This document shows positions 41,757-53,880 of a stretch of 64,000 bases of DNA, one piece after another. The notes under the pieces were generated by a model that had not been told where the DNA came from, searched no databases, and saw nothing but the letters and a program-made list of their open reading frames with translations. The translations under genes and the position numbers were made by a program. Each line of letters begins with the position of its first letter. Within the stretch, counting starts at the first letter, position 1. The stretch comes from Meconema thalassinum (taxonomy: Eukaryota; Arthropoda; Insecta; Orthoptera; Tettigoniidae). Location of the stretch: contig OX336388.2 in the NCBI GenBank assembly GCA_946902985.2, forward strand, positions 371,057,387 to 371,121,386, read 5' to 3'.

Positions 41757-44634
41757 TGAACCCTTGCGAAGAAGCATAAGAGACTCGATTTTCGGGGAAT
41801 GTAACGGTCCATTTCGTAAAGTTGTTGTAATGAGCGCTTCTTAAAAATGCAGTGTAACACATAACAAATAACATGCAGGAAAAAGTGAATACCAGGATTA
41901 AAACATATGAATTTAATTAACAGATCAACAAATTTACAATATTTACAACAAAACACATGAACTCCCAAATGACACCCACTTGAATTAATAAAAATGCCAA
42001 ACTAGGCCTGATCTCAGGAGAGATCGTTAACCTCCGGACCAAATGTCCCAAATTACAGCAATGACATGTACGTATGCGGCTCTTCTACATGCGGAACGAT
42101 GTGTACAATTAATGTGAGATTCGTTACCACCCAGTAAACCTTCAGGGGACGAATCTGCGTTGTCTTAGAGCTAGACAGACACTAGGAACACAATCTAAAC
42201 ACTAATTAAACTATCCGACACTCCCTACACTGAATAAGACAAAATAATTTCCGCATGAAATTGGAATCAAAGAATTGCCGTAGCAATCAACACTAACACC
42301 TAAAATTAGGACTTTTTAAATCAACACAAGTAAATTGACACGTGACCGTCAACAAGAAAAATACACACATGGCCGCTTGCCATTTTTACATGAAATACTA
42401 AATACACCCGACGGTGTCACAACAAACAAAATATAACATATAAGCAAATGAAATGAGTCCCAGAAATCACTAGGCTCAAAGCCAACATTTATGTCAATAC
42501 AACATACACTTATTTTCATACGATATGTGGTAATTCATAACGGACATGGCGAACTCCCAAATTAATATTATGATCCAATGATCATTAAAAGAACAGGATT
42601 GCTACAGATAGCTTAAGGGGTCAGTCGGTCGTAGCTGGACTGCCTATATGATGAAACACCAGACCTAGACGGGCGCAAAGTGGAATCTGCAACATCTGCC
42701 AACCCACGTGTCAAATACCTCGGCCTACCGTTGAACTGGCTCGGGTCTCGAACAAGCGTGCTCCCAATAGCATATAATATACGTGTGTGTGTCAAAAATA
42801 TATCTTAGCATTTCCCACGGAAATCCAAGAATCAGCACAGGACAAGGTAAGGTAGCCTCCAAGAGTGCTCCCCCCGTCCAATCAAAAAAAAAACAACCAC
42901 TATTTTGAGGGCAGTAGACACATTCTACCCCTCATCACGAAGAATCAATACACACACATTGACACAATTCACACACCAGAATCACACGTATGGGTTTGAC
43001 AGAAACCTGAAATAAAAGACATAAATATTTCCACCGACTTGCATTCCCAATCTAGTCCGTGACTGAAGATCCTGAAAAGGGATATAAAAAAACTCAAAAA
43101 TATAGAACTAAGGTGTTCTACAGTGACATCTTAACGTGTAGCGCTCGGCAACCCTAGTATGAATAAAAACCTGTTCGTAAAAACATCTAACAACTTTTAC
43201 CCCCTTCTCCTAATTTAAATGAATTTGAATAAACCACCATTTATCATCCAAGACGAACTTCGCATTCGCATGAATAAAATAACCCAATGCACGCGACGTG
43301 CATACTAATAATGACTCATAAGGAAAATATACAATGAAACAAAATTTGGTCATGTGCCAACGTACATTTAAAAGATAAGAGTGTCGGTGCACGAAATCTA
43401 AATACACAAGGAAACTATGAACAAAATTATTTACAACGTTCCCGCGTCTAATCTAGCTACATATTGAATAAATCAATGGTTTGTACATCACCGTCCAGCT
43501 TGCAGAAAATCAACCTCCATCCCAGAGCATTTCCCACAGGAAAATTACTCCGTCATCGCCGACATTCTGGTAGAGGCGTTGCACATCATCCCTCCAATCG
43601 ACCTTGCTGTAGACATCTTGGCGTGGCTTCTTAAAAAGAAATGTTCAAATTAATATTCTATCCTGCTAGAATAGCTATGAGCTACTGGCTTTCACTCAAT
43701 AGTCCTGGGCGATTACTCCACGTAGAACTAGCCCTATCTAAGCATTCGCTTGGTACACACGCACATATAAATCACAAAAATTACACAAAATATTACAGTC
43801 TAGTCAGCCACGCAGCTGGCATTTAAAAGTCTCTCAAATTACTTATGCCGAGTAGCGCTTATCTCAACTAGAGATCTCCACTCCACTTGGCGTGAACTCT
43901 GCACCCTAGAGCACAATAAAATGTTTGTTCAAACTGACGTGAACTATGCTCACCAGAGCCTCATAAAATTATGTCTCAAACTGGCGTGAACTATGCCTCT
44001 CGGCGCCTGATCAAATTGTGTCTCGAACTGGCGTGAATTATGCCTCTCGGCGCCTGATCAAATTGTGTCTCAAACTGGCGTGAACTATGTCTTTCGGCGC
44101 CTGATCAAATTGTGTCAAACTACTCTCCAACGATCAATTTATTGGAAACTGGCAGAATGGAGTGGGGTGGGGGCAATTTGAGAAAATAATCTGCAGTTTT
44201 CAACTCACAGACTTGGGACTAGTATCAAACATCTTCTTTTTATCTGAACGTCTCGATGCACTCATGTGGAATCCCATCGGATCAGCGGTTCTTCATACAC
44301 GTGGTTTTTCACATTTTTTTAATGGCACGCACATAATCGCATGGGTCAGGCTTCCTCTCTTCTGATTCGATGATTCAATCGGGTATCGGTTGGAAATTCA
44401 CTTCTGACACGCCCATAATGACGCCAAATTGTATGCGCGTTCACCCTTACTTTGTCCTTGATCTCGGCTTACCAGGTCGTCCCCAGGAATAGCTACCAAC
44501 GCCACTTCTGTCGCAAGCGTTGCAACACACTACTTGCCTTCCGTAGCCCACTTCAACATGCACTGCCAGGATATGAGTAATAATAATAATAAAAATCATG
44601 AAAACTTATTGATCGGCAAATCAATAAGGGTTCA
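41757..44634 (-). repeat. Gypsy-2 5' LTR (2878 bp)
   Basis: Undisturbed copy of the left LTR. Shows the empty Helitron site at about 42436, the 47-bp repeat array at 43887-44117 and the terminal inverted repeat CTTATTGAT/ATCAATAAG at 44605-44628. Small frames here recur in the left LTR only because the sequence is duplicated. Confidence 0.95.
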
Positions 44635-44638
44635 GTAG

Positions 44639-45112
44639 GTTCTGTGACTTATTTTTAAATTCATCTTGCGATTTACTTACCTTACTGAGCAGTATTTTTT
44701 GTATTAGGCTATTCCAGAATCACATGTATCAGGTGAGGCTTGTAATAAATAAAACTCTCGCCCAAATCTGTGGTCACTCGAGATTTGGGACAGAGGGTAT
44801 TCTATTTATCACTTCCGTAGAACAGTATTTACATTATTAAGCTACATAAGTTTTAATTAAACATTGTAACGTGTCAGATTTCTTTAAACAATTTATATTT
44901 TTATTCCGTTGATCTATTACACTTCTATAGTACTGCGTTTTTAGGTAGATTTCATTAGAAAGCTAACTATTGCAATGGGTCCCATGTTTCGACTTCCGGA
45001 AAATTTCGACATATCTTCGCGTTTCACATCCCCCAGAACCCAAAACCACCGTCAGTTCAAAAGTTTATATATAATTTATGCATGTATATATATATATATA
45101 TGTGTGTGTATA
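44639..45112. other. Spacer ending in TA/TG microsatellite
   Basis: Nothing recognised. The end (45083-45120) is TATA with a short TGTGTG interruption and forms the insertion site of the next element. Confidence 0.6.
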
Positions 45113-45755
45113 TATATATACAGTGTGGTCCACCAGCCCCTTATTTTTTTTTTTTGGAGGAAGGCAACCCAACTAACGCGTATATCACAGTCATCCTAAA
45201 AACATTAGTACCTGCCCTTTTACGTCCATTGTACAACTTGACCGTTGAGTACATCCTCGCGAATAGAGTAGAAATCAATAGTGGCAGTGTTCTTTCAATG
45301 ACCTTAAATATAATGCATGATTGAAACGATCGGAGCTCCGAATAACGCCTTCTTACGTTTGGACAGGAAGTGTCTACGAATAGATTCAATACGTGCCAGC
45401 AATCCACCATGGTTCTCGGTAGCTATAGTGGCTAAATCAAGGATTGCTAGAGTAGCGTCAACGAAGTCGCATTGTAGTACGTTCGAACCTTGAACTAGTA
45501 CATTTTTTAAACTTTTTTTTTTTTGCTTAATGTCGTTTATTGTGGATGTATTATGGACGCATATCTATTTGTTCCAACGAGTGATTTTTTATTTGGTCCT
45601 CAAAAGGACCGTACTTATCCGATGGTACGCAGCCAGATTGGACGACGACATAATGATCTGCAGAACGAAAGCAAGGTATCCTGTATATTCAAGGTAGCAA
45701 GTGTTCGAAATTTTGACCATCTTTGTTTAAAGGAAAACTCCGACTCGCTCAGACG

Positions 45756-45787
45756 ACCCACATAACAAATAGAATTGTTATGTGGGT
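45756..45787. repeat. Perfect 13-bp-stem hairpin
   Basis: ACCCACATAACAA and its exact complement are separated by ATAGAA. It lies in unassigned sequence of the 5.2-kb element. Confidence 0.85.
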
Positions 45788-45934
45788 AGGCTCACGAATA
45801 AATACATCAGACCGAAACTATAATTTCTTTCAACGGCGTCTGTGCGAAAAGCGCTTGCTATACACTTACAGTAATAGTGTTTTCAGGGGCGGAACTACGA
45901 GATCATCTGCCCCAAACATACAGTAAATACAGAT

Positions 45935-46160
45935 AATTATAACATTATTGGTTTTACGTCCCTTTTAACTGCTCTGGCTTTTAGATACGCTGGGGTGCCG
46001 GAATTTTGCTCCGAAGGGGATCTTCAACGTGTCAGTAAATTACTGACACGGCTCCCTCGCGTTAGCGCACCCTCAAATGCCAGCTGACTGCGCCAGGATA
46101 CGAATCTGCAACCTTGGGCACAGCAATCGAGAACGTTACCGCTGAGCCTCGCAGCAAGGC
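45935..46160 (-). repeat. tRNA-derived SINE, family C, copy 2
   Basis: Matches 25980-26205 from the GTTTTACGTCCC end to the tRNA-like head (minus-strand GAGGCTCAGCGGTAACG). The B box is degraded. Confidence 0.8.
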
Positions 46161-46227
46161 AGTAATTACAGAACGTGTCATATTATTCTAAATATTGAAC
46201 TATTAAAATTCTAATTATCACGAATAG

Positions 46228-46695
46228 AGTCGCCTCCGTTGCGTAGTAGTCAGCGTGATTAGCTGCCCCCCCCCCCCGGACGTCCTGGGTTCGATTCCCG
46301 GCTCTGCCACGAAATTTGAAAAGTGGTATGAGGACTGGGACGGGGTCAACTCAGCCTCGGGTGGTCCAAATTAGTAGAGGGGTTTCGATTCCCACCTCAG
46401 CCATCCTCAAAGTGGTTTTCCGTGCTTTTCCACTTCGCTTTCGGGCAAATGCCGGGATGTTACCTACCGTAGGCCATGGCCGCCTCCTTCCCTCCTCCTT
46501 GCCTATCCCTCCCGATCATTCCTTCCCTTCCCATCCCTCAAGAGGACCCTGTTCGCTTTGCAGGTGAGGCCGCCTGGGTGAGGTGCTGATCCTACCTCCC
46601 CAGTTGTATCCCCCAGACGAGATGTTTCAAGCTCCAGGACACTGCCCGTAGAGGCGGTAATGATGGGATCCCTCGCTGGAGGGTAAAATCGACTA
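46228..46695 (+). repeat. tRNA-derived SINE, family B, copy 2
   Basis: The head has an A-box-like TTGCGTAGTAGTCAGCG and a canonical B box GGTTCGATTCC (46291-46301). A C12 run at about 46267-46278 lies where the anticodon/variable region would be. The body matches 20113-20590 in inverse orientation. Confidence 0.82.
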
Positions 46696-46699
46696 AGAA

Positions 46700-47505
46700 A
46701 ATAATAATTATAACGAATAATATCCATCCATGGTTTTGAACAGTATTTAGAGAAAATAACCATTTAAAGGAGACAAGAAAATAACTTTCCCTATCGTCGT
46801 CATAGATAATGTGAACAAAACCAAGTTGAAACCTTGCTGTACGAGGTAGGGAGGGTATAATAAAATAGTTAATAAGAATTTAAGAAATCTGCCGTTGCAT
46901 AGTCTTGAACCCGGGATCTTCGAAAGAGCGAGCGGGCCCAATAACACTTGCACACATTTCCAACACACTCTGGAAGTTTTTGTTGCGCTTCTTATTAACG
47001 TGTATGGTAAAATATTCAATTATTACAGCTAGATCTTAAATATTGATTGGAATGCATTCATTCAGTACCTGGCATGTTTTCTAATTTACTTAAGCAAGTT
47101 TCGTGACTACTTTGCGTTAATAAGGCGAAAAAAATGCAAATAATGCCCTCAAACGACAGCCCTTCGGTTTTATTTCATACAACTTAGCGTACAAAATGCT
47201 AGCGTGTGATACGCTTCGGTCATACAAGCAGGTGTACTGACGAAGAGAACAGAATCATACAGGATTTTGTATCAGCGATCACAGCAGCTTCCTTGGCAGC
47301 GAGTGTCGTGTGATACGGGCCTAAAGATATGCTCAGACTTTTGTTAAAATTTAATAACAAAGCAAGATGTTCGGTAACGAACGTATAGCCTACTTTCTCC
47401 TAAATGCATGGGTATTGTTATAACACTTTGTCCTTTTCAAGGAGTATAATTGAATGTTGGTTTCAGTAGCTTCTTGAAATACAACGAGCTATACGGATAT
47501 TATAC
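46700..47505. other. Spacer, nothing firm
   Basis: A minus-strand B-box-like GGTTCAAGAC near 46905 hints at an old tRNA-like fragment, but no A box is convincing. No coding features. Confidence 0.4.
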
Positions 47506-47509
47506 ATGA

Positions 47510-49050
47510 ATATAATGTGCCCTTTGCCCGTGCTACCTCTGCAAAATATTTCATTCAATTAGGTTTCACCGATTTTGAATTGATACGGGGAATCGATTTG
47601 CACACATACATGGCCGCTATCTGCAAACTATTGGGCTGATGACCTTGTAGTTCAGTCAAAAGATGCTTCCCACATAAATGTATGTTGTTGAAAAATTTGG
47701 TAGAGATCAAATGATTAGGTTGGTCGTAATTTGATTTAAGCTTTTAACATTTAGGTGGCCGCTATTCCGTTTCCGTCAAGATGTAGGCGAAATAAAACAT
47801 GACACTGAGGTGGCCTTAGCTAGTGCTACCTCTGTACCAAACTTCGTTCCATTCGGTTTCACCGTGTGTGAAAAGATAGGGGGAATCAATTTGCACACAT
47901 ACATGGCCGCTATCCGCACATTTTTGGCCTGATGACCTTGTAGTGTTGTCAAAAGATTCTCTATACATAAAGGTATGTTATTTCAAAATTTGGTAGAGAT
48001 CAGATTATTAGGTTGGTCGTAATTTGATTCAAGCTTTTAACATTAGGATGGCCGCCATTACGTTTTCGTCAAGATGGCGGTGATATAAAACATGACACTG
48101 GAGTGCCCTTTGCTAGTGCTAGCTCTGTACCAAATTTCATTCAATTCGGTTTCACAGTGTTTGAATTGATAGGGGGAATCAATTTGCACACATACATGGC
48201 CGCCATCTGCAAACTAATGGGCTGATGACCTTGCAGTTCAGTCATCGACGCTCGCCATACAAGTATATGTTGTTGCAAAATTTGGTAGAGATTGGATCAT
48301 TAAGTTAGTCGTAATTTGATTTAAGCTTTGAACATTTGGGTGGCCACCATTACGTTTCCGTCAAGATGGTGGCGATATAAAACATGACACTGAGGTGTTC
48401 TACGCTAGTGCTACCTCTGTACCAAATTTCGTTCAATTCAGTTTCACCGTGTTTGAATTGATAGGGGGAATCGATTTGCACACATACATGGCCGCCATAT
48501 GCAAATTGTTGGGCTGATGATCTTGTAGTTTGGTCAAAATATGCTTCCAACATAAAGGTATGTTGTTGCAAAATTTGGTAGGGATCAGATTATTAGGTTG
48601 GTCGTAATTTATTTAAGATTTTAACACTTGGGAGGCCGCCATTACGTTTTCGTCAAGATGGCGGCGATATAAAACATGACACTGAGGTGTCCTTTGCTAG
48701 TGCTACCTCTGTACCAAATATCGTTCAATACGGTTTCTCTGTGCTTGAATTGAGAGGGGGAATCTATTTGCACACATACATGGCCACCATCTGCAAGCTA
48801 TTGGGCTGATTACTTTGTAGTTTAGTCAAAAGACGCTCGCTATATAAATATATGTTGTTGCAAAATTTGGTGGAGATCGGATGATTAGGTTAGTCGTAAT
48901 TTGATTTGAGCTTTGAACATTTGGGTGGCCGCCATTACGTTTCAGTCAAGATGGCGGCGATATAAAACATGACACTGAGGTGCCCTTTGCTAGTTCTACC
49001 TCTGTACCAAATTTCGTTCAATTCGGTTTCACCGTGTTCGAATTGATTGG
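47510..49050. repeat. ~292-bp tandem array, about five units
   Basis: CACACATACATGGCC recurs at about 47601, 47894, 48187, 48479 and 48771 (steps 293, 293, 292, 292). Units also share AAATTTGGTAGAGAT, GTCGTAATTTGATTTAAGC, AAGATGGCGGCGATATAAAA and GAATTGATAGGGGGAATC. The array ends in a G10 run (49050-49059) and CA repeats (49077-49122). Confidence 0.92.
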
Positions 49051-49272
49051 GGGGGGGGGGCAGACATTCAGAGTACACACACTCACACACACAGACACAC
49101 AGTCACACACACACAGACACACAATTTTTGGCCCTGTGTTGATCTCATAAGTCTACATTTATTTTTTGCAAAAATCGAAAGTATGCTAATAATACCATGG
49201 GAATTTGTAAGGATTACGTATACTTCGATGCAAGCACTGCCGATCAGAATATCCTTCGATACATTGTTATGT

Positions 49273-49385
49273 TTCATTTGAGGGGCTAGAACATCACGGT
49301 CATTTAGCCCCGTTTACTTGTGTGTGTGTGTAGAATTCGTCTGATAACCTGAGTTATTGCGGGCTTGTAATGATGTGTGTATTTG
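49273..49385 (-). repeat. SINE-D 3' fragment
   Basis: GAGGGGCTAGAACATCACGGTCATTTAGCCCCG-like stretch matches the 3' domain of family D; body and head are missing. Confidence 0.65.
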
Positions 49386-49391
49386 CAATTA

Positions 49392-49625
49392 AGGATTGGG
49401 AAGGAGGCGGCCGTGGCCTTAAGATAGAATCTGTCCTGGAATTTGGCCGGAGTAGAAGTGGGAAACCACGGAAAACCATTTCCAGGGTGGGTGAGGTGGG
49501 AATCGAGCCCACTTCTTCTCAGAGTTGCTTCACGAGGCTACGTGTACCCAATTTCAATCCTCAGACAAGTATTACATTTCTTGGCAGAGCTGGGAATCGA
49601 ACCCAGACCTCCGGAGCAACACTTT
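49392..49625 (-). repeat. tRNA-derived SINE, family B, copy 3 (head part)
   Basis: Minus-strand B box GGTTCGATTCCCAGC near 49590 and the GGAGGCGGCCGTGGCCTTA block at the other end. More diverged than copies 1 and 2 and shorter. Confidence 0.75.
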
Positions 49626-49629
49626 GATA

Positions 49630-50270
49630 TGTTATGGTAATATTCTTGGCAGTGTTTTAATTTTCTGCCATTACAGTTCACGTGGCATAACGTACCAATT
49701 CGATCGTATTCTCTTTATAAATCAGCAAAATGCAATGTACTCTTCACAAAAATACGTCGTAAGGCAATAAATGTGGCAATGTAGTTACTTCCCGACTAAA
49801 ATAGATTGTGGGCTTTCGTTTAAAAAGTATGCCTACTACTGGATTCGAAGCAGCATTCTAACCGCTCGCGCCCACCACGTACGGTCAGGCTTTCAACCTC
49901 TCAGCCACCAACTCATGGTAGACACCGCATGCTAAATGTGCTGTAGTTACTGTAGCCGTCCCACCTCAAACGTTTAAGTCCATCTCAAAATCTTCAATCA
50001 CGGTTTATGGTGTTGATTTAACTTTCTACTAATACAGATCACGTGGCGTAACCTATTAATTCGACCATATTACGTGTATATGTGTTATTTCAAGGAGCAG
50101 TAAGTCATATGTTAGTAGAATGGGTCATAGTATTTGGCGGGGAAAAGTTTAAGGTCGTTTGTTCTTTGCTAGACCCATGACACAATTACATTGCTGTCAC
50201 ACAGTCAGAGCGCAAAGCAATATCGACCATCGGGAGAAATGCGATGTTAGTTGGGTTTCATAAAACTAAA
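49630..50270. other. Spacer inside the 5.2-kb element
   Basis: No coding features. The words CTTGATTCGAAG and GCCACCAACTC near 49840-49920 look faintly tRNA-like but do not form a head I can defend. Confidence 0.4.
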
Positions 50271-50312
50271 TAATAAGGGGCGGGTGGACCACGCTGTATA
50301 TATATATATATA

Positions 50313-52748
50313 CAAGCTGACCCGGCAGACGTTGTCCTGCCAATCAAAGAAAGTGTTGTAACTTTGTTTCTTGAAGTGCTTTTGTATACACAATATTTTT
50401 TTCAATTTCTGTTAACTGCCTCTAAACTATCGTGAATTGAATTAACTAATTTAGAAACATTCGTTGGAGCGTGCACAACAACTCTCCAAAGTTTCATCGC
50501 AAACGGATAAATGGCATTTAACGCATACGGGATTTGGTTTAAATGATTGGTGGGCTGTCACTCATTTGTTACATCTACTCGTGCGCTACCAATATTGTAA
50601 AATGGATTTACCAAGTTGAACACCTTCCCTGGCGTGTACACAACAACTCATCAAAGTTTCATCGGAATCGGATGACTAACATATGAACGCATAAGTGATT
50701 TTCTTTAAACGATTCGCGTGCCTTCACTCATTTGTAGAATCTGCGCATGGGCTACCTATTGTAAAATAGATTTACTAAGCCTGAAACCTTCTCTGGCGTG
50801 TACTCAATGATTCACCAAGGTTTGATCGCAATCGGATGAATGATATATGACCGCATACGGGACATTGTGGAAACGATTCACGCGCCGTCGCTCATTTGTT
50901 GAATCTACTCGTGCGCTACTTATTAAAAACTGGATTTACTAAGACAGAAACATTTCCTGGAGTGTACACAACAATTCACCAAAGTTTCATCGCAATCGGA
51001 TAAATGGTGTATGGACGCATACAGTACTTTGTTGAAATGATTCGCGTGCCGTCACACAGTTGTTGAATCTATTCGTGCGCTACCTATTGTAAAATGGATT
51101 TATTAAGCCAGAAACCTTCCGTAGGGTGTACACAACATCTCACCCAAGTTTCATCGTAATCGGACGAATCGTATTTTAACGCATACGGGACCTTATTGAA
51201 ACGCTTCGCGCGTCGTCGCTCATTTGTTGAATCTACTCTTGCGAAACCTCCTGTGAAATGGATTTACTAAGTTAAAGCCCTCACGTAAGTGTACAAAACA
51301 TCTCACCCAAGTTTCATTGCAATCGGATGAATGGTATATGAACGCATACGAGACTTTGATTAAAAGTTCGCGCGTCGTTGCTCATTTGTTGAATCTACTC
51401 TTGAGCTACCTATTGTAAAATGGATTTACTAAGTTAGAAACCCTCACGTAAGTGTACACAACATCTCACCCAAGTTTCATCGCTATCGGACGAATGGTAT
51501 TTGAACGCATTCTGGACTTTCTTGAAACGCTTCGCACGTCGCCGCTCATTTGTTCAATCTACTCGTTCGCAACCCCCTGTGAAATGGATTACTAAGTTAG
51601 AAGCCTTCACTTAAGTGTACACAACAACTCATCAAAGTTTCATCTCAATCTATGGATGGAATATAAACTTATACGGGATTTTGTTGAAATGCTTCGCGCG
51701 TCGTCACTCATTTGTTGAATCTAGTCGTGCGCTACCTGATGTGAAATTGATTAACTAAGCCAGAAGCCTCCCCTGGAGTGTACACAACATCTCACCCAAG
51801 TTTCATCGCTACCGGACGAATGGTATTTGAACACATACGGGACCTTTTTGAAACGCTTCGCGCGTCGTCACTCATTTGTAGAATCTATTCGTGCGCTATC
51901 TATTGTAAAATGGATTTACTAAGCCAAACACCTTCCCTGGAGCTCACTCAACATATCACCCAAGTTCCATTGCAATCGGATGAATGATATTGGAACGCAT
52001 ACGGGACTTAGATTAAAAGTTCGCGCGTCGTTGCTCATTTGTTGAATCTACTCATGAGCTACCAATTGTAAAATGGATTTACTAAGTTAGAAACCCTCAC
52101 GTAAGTGTACACAACATCTCACCCAAGTTTCATGGCTATCGGACGAATGGTATTTGAACGCATACGGGACCTTTTTGAAACGCTTCGCGCGTCGTCGCTC
52201 ATTTGTTGAATCTATTCGTGCGCTATCTATTGCAAAATGGATTTACTAAGCCAAACACCTTCCCTGGAGCTCACTCAACATATCACCCAAGTTTCATGGC
52301 AATCGGATGAATGGTATATGAATGCATACGGGACTTTGATACGCTCTAACGTGCAGAGACAAACAGTAGAATTCGACATCACTGCCACCTTTGGTATAAA
52401 ACACAACTTTTCGCCACGGGCGGAGTGTATGTAATGGCGGTAGTTGCACAGGTTGCGACCAGGTGGCTCTAACGTACAGAGACAAACCCTCCAAAGACAT
52501 CAGCTTTCACGAAGGCCAAGGCTAGTGGTTTCCATGGCGACTGTTTTTGACTGTATATTGTGGTTCTAAAATTGTGTGTAAATTGTGGTTCTAAAATTGT
52601 GTTCATTCCACCTACCGGGTCAGATTGTGAATCTAAACCATACATGGACCCACCCTAATATACATACCAAATTCCATCAAAATCGGTTCAGTCGTTTAGG
52701 AGGAGTTCAGTCACATACACACGTGTCGAAGAATTATATATATAAAGA
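50313..52748 (-). mobile_element. Helitron-2: same family as Helitron-1, longer (2436 bp)
   Basis: Starts (minus strand) TCTTTATATATATAATTC and ends with the same GGCAG/CTGCC hairpin; the last four bases read CTTG where Helitron-1 has CTAG. Flanked by A (50312) and T (52749). The core has about twelve tandem units of the ~164-bp type (50560-52330) against about seven in Helitron-1. The 5' 420 bases (52330-52748) match Helitron-1 30085-30494 closely. No Rep/helicase gene. Confidence 0.85.
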
Positions 52749-53340
52749 TATGTATATCAGTTTCTTGTGGACACGATAACTGCCGTAATTTTGCACCAAT
52801 CACTTCGAATTTTTTACCGAATATATATACCTATAAAATCCCGGTCGAGTTCGTTACTGGGCTAAATCGGTCGAAGGGGGTGAAAATGTTTTTTTTTTCG
52901 AAAAAGTGAAATATTGCTATAACTCTCTTAATATGTGAAATATCGAATCCGTTCAACGTTCATACTATGTGTCGGATAAAGCCCAAAAATGTATGTTTGA
53001 AGAGTTCTTTTATAGCACCAACAATTGAGCAAAGGGGTGGGAAAAAGTGGGTTTTTCAGGAAACATTAATCATATCTCTCTTAATAGGCACAATATCAAA
53101 ACCGTACAAAATGGACAATATTCCCCTAATAATTACCTAAAACTTTTGTCTGAAAGAATTTTTGATATGACCCACCATTACGCCAAGGGACGAGAAAAAT
53201 GATTTCGGAATTATAAGAAAATGCCAACAGCTATCAGTGGCTGCCATGGCAACACTACTAAATTGATGAGGCATGAGCCATCAGACGTTGCCATGACAAC
53301 GCACTTGCACGAGATCAGATTCAGTATTTCCATCTGACTA
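52749..53340. other. Spacer with degenerate repeats
   Basis: Two loosely similar stretches (near 52905-52990 and 53080-53170) share 'ATATCTCTCTTAATAG...ATATC...CCGT' wording and T/G runs such as GAAAAAGTG. They look like an old tandem repeat or a DNA-transposon fragment; no coding. Confidence 0.4.
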
Positions 53341-53344
53341 AGTG

Positions 53345-53866
53345 GTTGGTTGGTTGGTTCTTAAGTTTAGGGGCTGCGACAACGCGGTCATGTAGCCCCG
53401 TGTACTTTGGGTGTGTGTAGAATCTGTCTGATAACCGGTGTTAATTGTGATGACTGTATTAGTGTGTGTTATCTGTTTGTTAATTTAAGTACTGCAACTA
53501 ACAATTTTTCAGATAGTTCCTACTTTTGCAGCCAAGCGCCACTGTCAACGACTACGAGGCCAAGTTCAGAACTGAGCTACTAGACGCCGCCGCAGTCGGC
53601 TCTTGGCAACAAACATAGAAACATAAGAGCGTTGTATACATTCTGAACCTATCCAATTGAGCTTCACACAGGTGCAATTAGTGGAAGGATCTTTAACATG
53701 CCATAAATCTATGACATGGGACCGCCGGCTTTACTTCCCCTCCGAAGGAAGGCATACTGAGGGATTTTTAACGCTCTTAAAAAATCCGATGGCTTCGGCC
53801 GGGTTTGAACCCGTTATCTTGGGCATAGAAGCTCAGCATGCTACCGACTACGCCACCGAAGCCGCC
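53345..53866 (-). repeat. tRNA-derived SINE, family D, copy 2
   Basis: The head on the minus strand (53790-53866) has A box TGGCGTAGTCGG and B box GGTTCAAACCC. The body has GACCGCCGGCTTTACTTC and the 3' domain ends GGGGCTGCGACAACGCGG...GGTTGGTT. Lies head to head with copy 3. Confidence 0.88.
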
Positions 53867-53880
53867 TGACAAAGTGGGAA

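Larger units (their letters stand above)
28155..44634 (-). mobile_element. Gypsy-2: complete Ty3/Gypsy retrotransposon with ~2.87-kb LTRs, minus strand
   Basis: LTRs at 28155-32682 and 41757-44634 share TGAACCC...GGGTTCA ends (TAAACCC and GGTTTCA, one change each, in the left copy). The target duplication GTAG is at 28151-28154 and 44635-44638. The interior encodes gag, protease, RT, RNase H and integrase in order on the minus strand, related to Gypsy-1 throughout (e.g. RALDRNL before YVDD). Two later elements interrupt it: a Helitron in the 3' LTR and a Penelope-like element in gag. Pol carries several frameshifts and stops. No env is seen. Confidence 0.94.
45121..50296. mobile_element. 5.2-kb terminal-inverted-repeat element of unknown superfamily
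   Basis: The ends CAGTGTGGTCCACC and (inverted) CAGCGTGGTCCACC continue into GCCCCTTATT and a later shared AACCCAACTAAC, giving about 55 bp of imperfect inverted repeat. Both sides are TA repeats, so the target duplication can be TA or TATATATA (8 bp). The CAG start fits hAT or some Tc1-like groups. No transposase domain is visible inside; the content is SINEs, a tandem array and unassigned sequence. Confidence 0.65.

Noticed and set aside
46267..46278. C12 run, and the G10 runs near 16660 and 49050, as biological signals
   Set aside because: Homopolymers of this length may be real but are also common sequencing or assembly errors; nothing near them supports a function.
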